The translations under genes were made by a program, and so were the position numbers. A DNA stretch of 33,183 bases, from positions 1 to 33,183 of the forward strand of contig DASZHS010000025.1 of the NCBI GenBank assembly GCA_035937595.1, in the 5' to 3' direction. Below, piece by piece: positions 1-7,334 of the stretch (position 1 is its first letter; each line of letters opens with the position of its first letter). Source of the DNA: Palsa-459 sp035937595. GTDB lineage: Bacteria; Actinomycetota; Acidimicrobiia; Acidimicrobiales; RAAP-2. The notes beneath the pieces are model-generated. The model saw nothing but the letters and a program-made list of their open reading frames with translations, did not search any database and was not told the origin of the DNA.

Positions 1-643
1 CCGCGGCCGGGGCGTGGTCGTGCTGGTAGAGGACGACGGCCCAGTAGATGTGGGCTGCGGCGTCGTGCGGCGCGAGACGCACGGCCCGGTGCACCGCCGC
101 CGCCCCGAGCGCGACCTGGTCGGCGTGGCGGTGGCCGAGCCCGAGGACCTCGTAGCGCAGCCAGCCGCTCTCGACGAGCGCCTCGGGGTTCGTCGGCGCC
201 AGGCGCAGGACGGCGTCGAAGGCGGTGAGGGCGCGCAGCGGGTGCTTGGAGGCGACGAGCACCTCGGCGTAGAGGAGGAGGGCATGGACCCTGCCCCTCG
301 TCGTCGTGGACCCGGCGGGCGGGGCGGTGCCGAACGGGTCCGCCACGGCCAGCGCCACGACCCCGATCGCGAGGACGAGGCACGTGGCGGCGACCACCAG
401 CAGCCAGCGCGGTCGGTGGCGCGGCGCGTCGCCTCGGGCGTCGGGTCCCGGCGCCGGGTCGGTCGTGGGTCCGAGCGCGTCGAGCGCCGCCGTGGCCTCG
501 GCCAGTCGTGCGCCGTCGCGCTGCTCGATCCCCGCGAGCGACGCGTCGTCCAGCTCGCCGCGCGCGTGCTCGGCCCTCGCGTCGTCGAGCGACCGGGTGA
601 GCAGCGCGATCTCGTCGCGGAGGACCTCCGCGTCCGCGCTCAC
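1..643 (-). CDS. ccmI: CcmI-like TPR protein, cytochrome c maturation (3' end cut by window)
   Basis: Last gene of the ccm operon; only the first 214 codons are in the window. The start is GTG at 643, sharing GTGA with the ccmH stop. From my reading of the minus strand, residues about 1-55 are a charged, helical, coiled-coil-like stretch rich in Asp/Glu/Ala. A hydrophobic membrane segment follows at about 79-98, and then helical repeats of TPR character (segments around LLLYAEVLVASKHPLRALTA, AFDAVLRLAPTNPEALVESG and HRAVRLAPHDAAAHIYWAVV). CcmI proteins use such TPRs on the outer face of the membrane to hold apocytochrome c for the CcmF/CcmH haem ligation complex. The assignment rests on domain layout and on position after ccmH. 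The symbol is tentative because CcmI is poorly conserved in sequence. Confidence 0.72.
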   Translation of the reverse strand, partial: MSADAEVLRDEIALLTRSLDDARAEHARGELDDASLAGIEQRDGARLAEATAALDALGPTTDPAPGPDARGDAPRHRPRWLLVVAATCLVLAIGVVALAVADPFGTAPPAGSTTTRGRVHALLLYAEVLVASKHPLRALTAFDAVLRLAPTNPEALVESGWLRYEVLGLGHRHADQVALGAAAVHRAVRLAPHDAAAHIYWAVVLYQHDHAPAA

Positions 644-1047
644 GTGCGCCGCCGACGTCGCACCGCGACGGTCGCGAGCGCGGCCACCGCGGCAACCCCG
701 AGCGCCACGGGGGCCGCCCACAGCACCGTGTCGAGCCCGCCGGCGGGTGGCTCGAGGAGGATCTGGGTCCCGTAGCGAGCGGCGATCCCGTCGAGGATCC
801 GCCCGTCGCTCCAGCCGCGGGCGACCTCGACGGCGACCTGGTGGCGCAGCGCGCGTGACGCGGGCGAGTTGGACTGCGCGATCGACAGGTCGCCGCGGGG
901 GGGCGCGGCGATGAGGCTCTCGATCCCCGCGGCGCGCGCCGCCGCGGTCCCGACGGCGTCGCTGAACGCACCGGCGCCGACGAGGAGCGCCGCGGCGAGG
1001 ACGAGCCCGCACGTGACCGGCCCGGCCCACCGGCGCGGGCCGGTCAC
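640..1047 (-). CDS. ccmH: CcmH/CycL-like cytochrome c maturation protein lacking the CXXC motif
   Basis: 135 residues, GTG start sharing GTGA with the ccmG stop. It has an N-terminal membrane segment (about residues 10-30), a CcmH core and a second membrane segment near the C-terminus (about 105-128) before an Arg-rich tail. The core is recognisable from SIAQSNSPASRALR, matching the family's SIADSNAPLARDLR, and from WSDGRILDGIAARYGTQILL, matching its ARYGEFVLLKPP region. CcmH normally carries RCxxC just before this core and uses the two cysteines to reduce apocytochrome c. Here the equivalent residues read IESLIAAPPRGDL, with no cysteine, and no frame of this stretch encodes a CXXC. Family membership is fairly secure; redox activity is doubtful. 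A run of seven G at 897-903 lies in this stretch, but a frameshift there would not restore the motif. Confidence 0.8.
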   Translation of the reverse strand: MTGPRRWAGPVTCGLVLAAALLVGAGAFSDAVGTAAARAAGIESLIAAPPRGDLSIAQSNSPASRALRHQVAVEVARGWSDGRILDGIAARYGTQILLEPPAGGLDTVLWAAPVALGVAAVAALATVAVRRRRRT

Positions 1048-1592
1048 GCGGCCTCGCGCAGCGCGTCGGTCGTGACCGAGACGAGCTGGTGGGCGGACAC
1101 GGCGCCCAGGAGGACCGCGGCGACCCGCCCGGCGGGGTCGAGCACGACGGTCGCGGGCGGGGACGCGACGGCGAAGTCGTTGGCGATGACGCCGCCCGGG
1201 TCGACGAGCACCGGGAACGTGAGGCCGTGGTCCCGGGCGAAGGCCGCGACCGCCGCGTCGTCGTCGCTGTAGACGACGCCGAGGATCGTGGCGGGGGTGT
1301 GCGTGACGTGCTCGTGCCAGGCGTACGTGACGAGCGCGGGGGCCTCGGTCCCGCACGCGCCGCACCACGAGGCGACGAACGACAGCACCACGACGCGCCC
1401 GTGCAGCGAGGCGAGCGAGACCGTGGCGTGCTGCAAGGTCGCGGCGGTGATCGGCGGCGGCCTCGTCCCGAGGAGCGGCGAGCTGACCCGGGTCGCGCCG
1501 GGGTCGACGGGGCGGCTCACGAGGAACGCCGTGAGGCCGCCGAGGGCGAGCAGCGCGCAGAGCGACGCGACCCGGACCCGGCGCCCGCCCAT
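1044..1592 (-). CDS. ccmG: CcmG/DsbE-type thioredoxin-like thiol-disulfide oxidoreductase
   Basis: 182 residues, ATG at 1592 overlapping the ccmF stop by one base (TGATG). An N-terminal signal anchor (about residues 6-25) is followed by a thioredoxin fold of the AhpC/TSA-Redoxin type. The active site is SWCGACGTEAP, that is WCxxC. Further fold signatures are the VVVLSFVASW strand before it and the cis-Pro region ASPPATVVLDPAGRV near the C-terminus. CcmG acts outside the membrane and keeps apocytochrome c or CcmH cysteines reduced before haem attachment. The adjacent CcmH has no cysteines, so this protein may reduce apocytochrome directly in this organism; that is inference. It lies between ccmF and ccmH, as expected for the family. 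Confidence 0.88.
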   Translation of the reverse strand: MGGRRVRVASLCALLALGGLTAFLVSRPVDPGATRVSSPLLGTRPPPITAATLQHATVSLASLHGRVVVLSFVASWCGACGTEAPALVTYAWHEHVTHTPATILGVVYSDDDAAVAAFARDHGLTFPVLVDPGGVIANDFAVASPPATVVLDPAGRVAAVLLGAVSAHQLVSVTTDALREAA

Positions 1593-3619
1593 CAGACCGC
1601 CTCGAGCTCTCGGACCGGGGCGGTGACCGCGACGACGGGCGTCGGGCGGCGCCGCCGCGGCGCGGGGAGGAGCGCCAGGAGGCCGCCGAGCCCCGCGAGG
1701 AGCCCGCCGGCCCACAGCCACGCGACGAGCGGCTCGACGGTGACCCCGACGAGCACCCAGTGCGCGGGGAGGCCCTTCGGGACGAGGGCGCCCGAGGATG
1801 GTCGGCCGTCGCTGTAGGCGTCGAAGGTGAGGTACACGTCGCTCAGCCAGCTCGAGTCGATCGCCGGGGTGCCGACGGGCGCGCTGGGCCCGACGAACTG
1901 CGTCACGGCCGGGAAGAAGAGCCCGCCGCCGTCGACGCGGAGGACGACCTGGTGCGCGGTGCGGACCGGGTCCGCGACGGTGCGCAGCCGCACGTACGTG
2001 ACGCTGTGGCCGCCGACCCACCTCGTCTGGCCGGGTCCGAGGGCGACCTGGGCGTGCGAGGCGAACGAGACCGACGAGACGATGCCGACGGTCGCCAGCA
2101 CGACGCCGAGGTGCACGACCATCCCCCCCGACGACCGCCCGACCAGCCCCTGGATCATCGGCGCCCCGCGCTCGCGGGCCGCGCGCAGGTTGCCCCCAAG
2201 CGTGCGGAGCGCCGTGCCGGCCGCGACGACGGCGAGCAGGTACGCGACGAGCGTGCCGACGCCGCGAACCCCCGCGGCGACGAGGACGACGACGAGGGCG
2301 GTCCCCGCCCAGGCGCTCACCCGGACGCGGCGCCACAGCACCCAGCCGTCGACGTGCCGCCAGCCGAGGACCGGGGCAATCGCCATCAGGAAGAGCACGC
2401 ACAGCGCGACGGGCACCGCGATCGTGTCGAAGTAGGGCGGCCCCACGGTCACCGTGGCGTGGCGGAGGGCCTGGTAGGCGAGCGGGAAGACGGTGCCGAG
2501 GAGCACGACGGCGGCGAACCCGACGAACAGCACGTTGTTCGCGACGAACGCGCCCTCGCGGCTGATCGGCTCGTCGATCGACACGGGCGAGCGGAGTCGG
2601 TCGCCGCGCCACGCGAGCAGCCCGAGGCCCGCCGCGACGACGAGGGCGAAGAACGAGAGGAGCACCGGCCCGAGCGTCGAGCTGCTGAACGCGTGCACGC
2701 TCACGAGCACGCCCGAGCGGGTGAAGTACGTCGCGAGGATCGTGAGCGAGAAGATGGCGATCGCGAGCGTCACGTTCCACACCCGCAGGAGGCCGCGCCG
2801 CTCCTCTACGACCACCGAGTGCACGTAGGCGGTGCCCACGAGCCACGGGAGCAGGGCGGCGTTCTCGACGGGGTCCCATCCCCAGAACCCGCCCCAGCCC
2901 AGCACCTGGTAGCTCCACCAGGCGCCGAGGACGACGCCGACCGTGAGCGCCGTCCACGCCGTCAGCGCCCAGCGTCGCGTCTCGAGCTGCCACTCCGCAC
3001 CCAGCTTGCCCGTGACGAGGGCGCCGACGACGAGGGCGAAGGGCACGGTGAACAGGACGAGCCCGGAGTAGATGAGCGGCGGGTGGATCGCGACGAGCGG
3101 GTTGTCCTGCAGCAGCGCGTTCGGGCCCGCGCCCTGCGACGGTGCGATCGGCCCGGTGAGCGCGAACGGCGACGCGGGACCGGCAATCAGCCCCAAGAAG
3201 AACGCGTCGGTCGCGAGGAGCACCGCGGTCGCCCAGCCGACGACCGGGTCGGCGTGTCGTCGCCGATAGCGCAGCACGAAGACCGCGGCCACGATCGTCA
3301 GCAGGAGCACCCACAGGAGGATGGAGCCCTCGAGCGCGGACCAGAGCCCGGTGATCGAGTACAGCAGAGGCGTCACCGTCGCGTTGTTCTGCGCCACGTA
3401 GGCGAGGGCGAAGTCGTGGGTGACGAGCGCGTACTCCATGGCGCCGACCGCGAGCAGCACGCCGGCGCCGACGAGGACGAGGACCCGGCGCCCGTCGAGC
3501 CACGGCGGGGCGCTGCGGCCCGTCGCGGCGAGCCGCAGCGACGCGAGCTGCCCGACGAGTCCGAGCAGCGCCGCGACGAAGGCGACGACGATCCCGAGGT
3601 TCCCGAGCGACGCGGGCAT
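1592..3619 (-). CDS. ccmF: CcmF, haem lyase subunit of cytochrome c maturation System I
   Basis: 675 residues, polytopic membrane protein. ATG at 3619 overlaps the ccmE stop by one base (TGATG). The WWD-type haem-handling signature is clear: GWGGFWGWDPVENAALLPWL in the middle of the protein. Conserved family blocks include LLQDNPLVAIHPPLIYSG (periplasmic His) and ATYFTRSGVLVSVHAF. The length matches CcmF (about 650 residues), and the C-terminal part has the large soluble loop followed by a last membrane segment (LLAGLGGLLALLPAP). CcmF takes haem from holo-CcmE and, with CcmH/CcmI, ligates it to the CXXCH motif of apocytochrome c. I chose the ATG because it is coupled to ccmE; upstream in-frame sequence belongs to ccmE read in another frame. 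Confidence 0.95.
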   Translation of the reverse strand: MPASLGNLGIVVAFVAALLGLVGQLASLRLAATGRSAPPWLDGRRVLVLVGAGVLLAVGAMEYALVTHDFALAYVAQNNATVTPLLYSITGLWSALEGSILLWVLLLTIVAAVFVLRYRRRHADPVVGWATAVLLATDAFFLGLIAGPASPFALTGPIAPSQGAGPNALLQDNPLVAIHPPLIYSGLVLFTVPFALVVGALVTGKLGAEWQLETRRWALTAWTALTVGVVLGAWWSYQVLGWGGFWGWDPVENAALLPWLVGTAYVHSVVVEERRGLLRVWNVTLAIAIFSLTILATYFTRSGVLVSVHAFSSSTLGPVLLSFFALVVAAGLGLLAWRGDRLRSPVSIDEPISREGAFVANNVLFVGFAAVVLLGTVFPLAYQALRHATVTVGPPYFDTIAVPVALCVLFLMAIAPVLGWRHVDGWVLWRRVRVSAWAGTALVVVLVAAGVRGVGTLVAYLLAVVAAGTALRTLGGNLRAARERGAPMIQGLVGRSSGGMVVHLGVVLATVGIVSSVSFASHAQVALGPGQTRWVGGHSVTYVRLRTVADPVRTAHQVVLRVDGGGLFFPAVTQFVGPSAPVGTPAIDSSWLSDVYLTFDAYSDGRPSSGALVPKGLPAHWVLVGVTVEPLVAWLWAGGLLAGLGGLLALLPAPRRRRPTPVVAVTAPVRELEAV

Positions 3620-4101
3620 CAGCAGACCGTGCCCTTGGACGCGTGGACGCGACCGGGGTACTTTGCGCAGTACGTCGCGGTGTGCCGCACCATGATCTGG
3701 TTGGAGTCGAAGACGAGCGACGTCGGCGACGTGAAGTGCCCGACGACGACGACCGGGATGTTCGGCTGGAAGAGCTCGGGCGGCGACCCGACGTTGTGCA
3801 CCTCCACGCGGCGCCCGTCCGTGCCGCTGATCGAGAACCACGTGCCCCGCGACGAGGACAGGACGGTCCCCGGGTCGACCAGGCCCTCGAGGCGGATGGA
3901 CGAGACGCCGATCGCCGCGCGGTGGGCGAGCGCCTGGTCGACGGTGTCGAAGTAGTCGAGCGAGCTCAGGAGCCCCTCGTAGAGGAGGAGCCCGACCCCC
4001 GCGGCGAGGAGCAGGCACACGAGGAGGAAGCGGCCCCGCGCGCGCACGGGCGGCCGCGACGGCGCGACGGGCGGCCGCGACGACACGACGGGCGTCGTCA
4101 C
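3619..4101 (-). CDS. ccmE: CcmE haem chaperone
   Basis: 160 residues. GTG at 4101 shares GTGA with the preceding small gene; longer open sequence upstream overlaps that gene and is less likely. A Pro/Arg-rich cytoplasmic start is followed by a single membrane anchor (FLLVCLLLAAGVGLLLYEGL) and an OB-fold domain. The haem-binding site is HTATY, fitting the family's HxxxY with the covalently bound His. It lies within SNQIMVRHTATYCAKYP, aligned with the E. coli KHDENYTPPE region. Two extra cysteines are notable: one directly after the HxxxY tyrosine and one as the last residue. Some relatives use Cys in place of the haem-binding His; here the His is kept. CcmE carries haem from CcmABCD to CcmF. 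Confidence 0.92.
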   Translation of the reverse strand: MTTPVVSSRPPVAPSRPPVRARGRFLLVCLLLAAGVGLLLYEGLLSSLDYFDTVDQALAHRAAIGVSSIRLEGLVDPGTVLSSSRGTWFSISGTDGRRVEVHNVGSPPELFQPNIPVVVVGHFTSPTSLVFDSNQIMVRHTATYCAKYPGRVHASKGTVC

Positions 4102-4187
4102 CGCCGCCTCGAGCGCACCGCGAGCGACGTGGCGTACCCGGCAAGCACCGAGAGGGTGAGGACGTAGCCCCACACGACGTAGCTCAT
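4098..4187 (-). CDS. ccmD: CcmD-like 29-residue membrane peptide
   Basis: Tiny gene of 29 codons with ATG at 4187 sharing ATGA with the ccmC stop, and its own TGA sharing GTGA with the ccmE start. The peptide has one membrane helix (YVVWGYVLTLSVLAGYATSL) and a basic tail (AVRSRRR), the usual CcmD topology. CcmD is a small, poorly conserved protein that stabilises the CcmABC-CcmE complex and helps release holo-CcmE. The identification depends on size, topology and exact position between ccmC and ccmE. It is short enough to be missed by automatic annotation. Confidence 0.8.
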   Translation of the reverse strand: MSYVVWGYVLTLSVLAGYATSLAVRSRRR

Positions 4188-4903
4188 CGGACGCCCTCCT
4201 TGCGGCGCTCGACCAGCGCGGCGTGCAGCTCGGTGTCCTCCAGGGCTGCGTCGCGCGCGGCGAGCTGGTAGCGGCGACGGACCATCCACGCGAACACGCA
4301 CGTGAACGCGACGAAGCTGAGCAGAAGCGTCCAGAGCATGGAGCCGTGGATCGTGAAGTGGAAGCCAGCCCGGAGCACGCTCGCGCCCTGGTGCAGCCCG
4401 TTCCACCACTGCACCGAGAAGTGGACGATCGGCACGTCGAGGCAGGCGAGCAGGGCGAGCACCGCGCAGCGCCGTGCCCGGGTGTGGGGGTCCGCCGGGA
4501 CCCGGCGCAGCGCGAGGTAGCCGATGAAGAGGAGCTCGAGGAGCGCCGTGGACGTCAGCCGCGCGTCCCAGGTCCACCACACCCCCCAGGCGGGACGGCC
4601 CCAGAGCATGCCGGTGACGAGCGTCAAGGAGAGGAACACGACCCCGACCTCCACCGTCGACGCCGCGAGCAGGTCCCACTTCGCCGCGCGCGTCCGCGGC
4701 CACAGGTAGAGCGCCGAGCAGAGCGCCGCGAGCCCGAACGCCAGGTAGAGGGCGACCCACGCGAGCGCGGGGTGCAGGTAGAGCAGCCGCACGATGTCCC
4801 CCTGGAGCTCGTCGGGCGGCGTCACCCACAGCCCCAGCCAGACGGTGAGCGCGACGAGGCCGAGGGCCGTCCAGCCGAGGACCCGGTCGACGAGCGCGCT
4901 CAC
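4184..4903 (-). CDS. ccmC: CcmC haem transporter/attachment protein
   Basis: 239 residues, GTG at 4903 sharing GTGA with the ccmB stop. There are about six membrane helices. The tryptophan-rich WWD signature is present as WGRPAWGVWWTWDARLT, typical of CcmC, and is followed by STALLELLFIGYLALR. Candidate external haem-ligand histidines occur in LLYLHPALAW and in FTIHGSMLW. CcmC presents haem to CcmE and drives the covalent bond to the CcmE histidine. The C-terminal cytoplasmic tail is charged. The length agrees with the family (about 240). Confidence 0.93.
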   Translation of the reverse strand: MSALVDRVLGWTALGLVALTVWLGLWVTPPDELQGDIVRLLYLHPALAWVALYLAFGLAALCSALYLWPRTRAAKWDLLAASTVEVGVVFLSLTLVTGMLWGRPAWGVWWTWDARLTSTALLELLFIGYLALRRVPADPHTRARRCAVLALLACLDVPIVHFSVQWWNGLHQGASVLRAGFHFTIHGSMLWTLLLSFVAFTCVFAWMVRRRYQLAARDAALEDTELHAALVERRKEGVR

Positions 4904-5562
4904 GCCGGATCCTCGAGTGGCCCGTAGAGCACGACGCCGACGGCGAGGTAGACGACGGCCATCACGGCGAGCACGATCGCCCAGCGACCCGGTCCGCCGC
5001 CGGCGAGCACCGATGCGGTCCCCCGCTCGCCTGCGATGAGCACCGGGGCGAGCGCGGGGAGCACGAGGAGCGGCAGCAGCGTCACCGAGACCTCGGTGCC
5101 GGCCACGAGGGCACCGTAGAGCGTGCCGACCGCCGCGAGGGCGGCGACGGCGAGCAAGCAGATCGGCGTCGTGAGGGCGAGCCGCCCGCCGTCGACGTGG
5201 AAGAGGACGAGGAGGCCGAGCTCGAGGACGCCCGCGAGCACGAGCAGCTGGACGCCGAGCGCGATCGCCTTGCCGAGGAAGACGCCGCCCGCGTCGAGGC
5301 CGAGGAGCCGCACGGTCGCCCGGGTGCCCTCGGTCGCCTCGATCGCGGCGGAGCGCGACGACGCGAGCACCGAGGCGAGCAGCAGCGCGAGCCACAGGAG
5401 CCCCGGCGCGCCGTGGCGGAGCGCGACCTCCGACGGCCCGAGCGCGAGCGCGAACAGGATGAGCGCGAGCACGCCGAACGGCACGACCTGCCAGAGCAGC
5501 ACCCGGGTGCGCGCCTCGATGCGGAGGTCCTTCCCGCAGACGAGCACGGCGTCACGCCACAC
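4900..5562 (-). CDS. ccmB: CcmB, membrane subunit of the haem-handling ABC transporter
   Basis: 220 residues, GTG at 5562, overlapping the ccmA 3' end by 11 bases. It is almost entirely hydrophobic with about six helices (for example VVPFGVLALILFALALG and VVYLAVGVVLYGPL). The cytosolic start has the CcmB-like pattern KDLRIEARTRVLLWQVVPF, and the conserved LASSRSAAIEATEGTRATVRLL block follows the second helix. Together with CcmA it forms an ABC complex whose ATP hydrolysis releases holo-CcmE from CcmC. Gene order A-B-C supports the call. Confidence 0.92.
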   Translation of the reverse strand: MWRDAVLVCGKDLRIEARTRVLLWQVVPFGVLALILFALALGPSEVALRHGAPGLLWLALLLASVLASSRSAAIEATEGTRATVRLLGLDAGGVFLGKAIALGVQLLVLAGVLELGLLVLFHVDGGRLALTTPICLLAVAALAAVGTLYGALVAGTEVSVTLLPLLVLPALAPVLIAGERGTASVLAGGGPGRWAIVLAVMAVVYLAVGVVLYGPLEDPA

Positions 5563-6223
5563 GGCGCGCCCGCTCCCCGACCCGCACCTGGGCGACCACG
5601 CCGCCCGCGAGGTCGACGACGAGGTCGGCGATCCGCGCGACCCGATCGGGGTCGTGGCTCGAGAGCACGACGGTCGCCCCGCCGCGGACCGCCTCTTCGA
5701 CGAGCGCGTCGCACAGCTCGCGCCCGTCCTCGTCGAGCCCCGCCGACGGCTCGTCGAGCAGCCACAGCGCGGGACGTCGCGCCGCCAGCCAGGCGAGCCC
5801 CACGCGGCGCTGCTGGCCGGCGGACAGCGACCTCGACGGCACCGTGGCGAGTGCGCCGATGAGCCCGACGCGCTCGAGGGCGACGGCCCCGTCGCTCGCA
5901 GGACGGCGCATCGCCCGGAGCCCGAAGGCGAGGTTCTCGGCCGCGGAGAGCTCGGGGTAGAGCGTGCTTGCGTGCCCGAGCAGCCCGACCTGGGGGCGCA
6001 GGGCGCGTCGCTGCGTCGCGAGGTCGCAGCCGAGGACCCGCCCGGTGCCGCTGCGCAGCGCCAAGAGGCCTCCGAGGAGGTGCAGGAGGCTCGTCTTGCC
6101 CGCGCCGTTGGGCCCCAGCACCGCGAGCACCGTGCCCTCCTCGACGTCGAGGTCGACGCCGGCGAGCGCAGGGAAGCGACCGAGCAGCGCCACGGCCGAT
6201 CGGAGGGTGACGGCAGGAGCCAT
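5552..6223 (-). CDS. ccmA: CcmA, ATPase subunit of the cytochrome c maturation ABC transporter
   Basis: 223 residues, ATG at 6223. ABC ATPase motifs are complete: Walker A GPNGAGKT (residues 37-44), signature LSAGQ (133-137), Walker B LWLLDEP (153-159) and switch His in SSHD (about 190). The short length matches CcmA. It is the first gene of the ccm operon. The gap to the upstream gmd stop is 58 bases and contains a TAGGCT -10-like box on the minus strand at 6235-6240, 11 bases before the ATG, so the operon may have its own promoter. ATP hydrolysis by CcmAB frees haem-loaded CcmE. Confidence 0.93.
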   Translation of the reverse strand: MAPAVTLRSAVALLGRFPALAGVDLDVEEGTVLAVLGPNGAGKTSLLHLLGGLLALRSGTGRVLGCDLATQRRALRPQVGLLGHASTLYPELSAAENLAFGLRAMRRPASDGAVALERVGLIGALATVPSRSLSAGQQRRVGLAWLAARRPALWLLDEPSAGLDEDGRELCDALVEEAVRGGATVVLSSHDPDRVARIADLVVDLAGGVVAQVRVGERARRVA

Positions 6224-6234
6224 GGGGCCCCGAG

Positions 6235-6240
6235 AGCCTA
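6235..6240 (-). promoter_or_regulatory. Putative -10 box (TAGGCT) of the ccm operon
   Basis: TAGGCT on the minus strand fits TANNNT and lies 11 bases before the ccmA ATG. It would give a very short leader. No convincing -35 is visible. Confidence 0.4.
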
Positions 6241-6281
6241 CTTCTGGCGGCCGGCGCCCTTCTTCGAGGTACCGGTGCGCG

Positions 6282-7253
6282 TCAGCGCAGCGACGCGCCC
6301 ACCGCGGCGAGGTCGGACTCGACCATTGTCTCGACCATCTCTTTGAAGTCGACCTTGCGCCGCCACCCCAAGACGCGCTCGGCCTTCGCGGCGTCGCCCA
6401 CGAGCGCGTCGACCTCGGCGGGTCGGTAGAACCGCTCGTCGACGACGACGTGGTCGTGCCAGTCGAGGCCGACCGCGCCGAAGGCGACCTCGCAGAACTC
6501 GCGGATCGACCGCGTCTCGCCGGTCGCGACGACGAAGTCCTCCGGGCGGTCCTGCTGGAGCATCAGCCACATGGCGTGGACGTAGTCCGGGGCGTAGCCC
6601 CAGTCACGCGTCGACTCGAGGTTGCCGAGCCGCAGCTCGCGCTGGACCCCGTGCTTGATCCGCGCGACGCCGTCGGTGACCTTGCGCGTGACGAACTCGA
6701 GCCCGCGCCGGGGCGACTCGTGGTTGAAGAGGATGCCCGAGGTCGCGAACAGGTTGTAGCTCTCGCGGTAGTTGACCGTGATCCAGTGCCCGTAGACCTT
6801 GGACACCCCGTAGGGGCTCCGCGGGTAGAAGGGCGTCGACTCGCACTGCGGCGTCTCGACCACCTTCCCGAACATCTCCGACGAGCTGGCCTGGTAGAAG
6901 CGGATCTCGGGGTCGACGACGCGCACCGCGTCGAGCAGCCGCGTGACGCCGAGCGCCGTCGTCTCGCCCGTGAGGACGGGCAGCGACCACGAGGAGTGCA
7001 CGAAGGACTGCGCGGCGAGGTTGTAGATCTCCTGGGGCCGGAACTCGCGCACGGCGTTGAGGAGCGAGGTCTCGTCCTGGAGGTCGCCGGGGACGAGCGT
7101 GAGCCGATCCTGCAGGTGGCTGATGCGCTCGAGGTTGGCGGTCGAGCTGCGCCGCACGACGCCCACGACCTCGTAGTCCTTGTCGAGCAGCAGTTCTGCG
7201 AGGTACGAGCCGTCCTGCCCGGTGATGCCGGTGATCAGGGCACGCTTCGCCAT
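6282..7253 (-). CDS. gmd: GDP-mannose 4,6-dehydratase
   Basis: 323 residues, ATG at 7253, preceded by a good ribosome-binding site (AGAGAGG, five bases upstream). This is an extended short-chain dehydrogenase. The NADP-binding motif GITGQDG is at residues 9-15, the catalytic YxxxK is Tyr148/Lys152 within SPYGVSKVYGHW, and the family's SSSEMFG block is at 123-129. Other Gmd hallmarks are RRSSTANLERI, NLAAQSFVHSSW, LFNHESPRRG and GNLESTRDWGYAPDYV. It converts GDP-D-mannose to GDP-4-keto-6-deoxymannose, the precursor of fucose, rhamnose-type and perosamine sugars for surface glycans. No GDP-fucose synthase or other follow-on enzyme is in the window, so the end product is unknown. Confidence 0.96.
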   Translation of the reverse strand: MAKRALITGITGQDGSYLAELLLDKDYEVVGVVRRSSTANLERISHLQDRLTLVPGDLQDETSLLNAVREFRPQEIYNLAAQSFVHSSWSLPVLTGETTALGVTRLLDAVRVVDPEIRFYQASSSEMFGKVVETPQCESTPFYPRSPYGVSKVYGHWITVNYRESYNLFATSGILFNHESPRRGLEFVTRKVTDGVARIKHGVQRELRLGNLESTRDWGYAPDYVHAMWLMLQQDRPEDFVVATGETRSIREFCEVAFGAVGLDWHDHVVVDERFYRPAEVDALVGDAAKAERVLGWRRKVDFKEMVETMVESDLAAVGASLR

Positions 7254-7279
7254 GGCATCCTCTCTGACGGGTGCCGGGC

Positions 7280-7285
7280 AGTGTA
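7280..7285 (-). promoter_or_regulatory. Putative -10 box (TACACT) of gmd
   Basis: TACACT on the minus strand lies about 26 bases before the gmd ATG, leaving room for the AGAGAGG ribosome-binding site in a short leader. The -35 is not clear in the G-rich sequence upstream. Confidence 0.45.
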
Positions 7286-7334
7286 CAAGGCGTGCGCGAC
7301 CCCCCGCGGGTGACCGCGTACCGTTTCGGTGCGC

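Noticed and set aside
897..903. Run of seven G in ccmH as a possible frameshift that hides the CXXC
   Set aside because: The reading frame is consistent on both sides of the run with CcmH similarity, and no frame contains a CXXC here.
1760..3955. Long plus-strand open frame across ccmF and ccmE
   Set aside because: Its product is an Arg/Glu/Asp/His-rich artefact; the minus strand carries ccmF and ccmE with intact motifs and coupled starts.
6238..6570. Minus-strand open frame with a basic end (TGTSKKGAGRQK)
   Set aside because: The tail looks like a basic protein terminus, but the rest overlaps gmd in another frame and is Arg-rich noise. The stop codon coincides with the probable ccmA -10 box.
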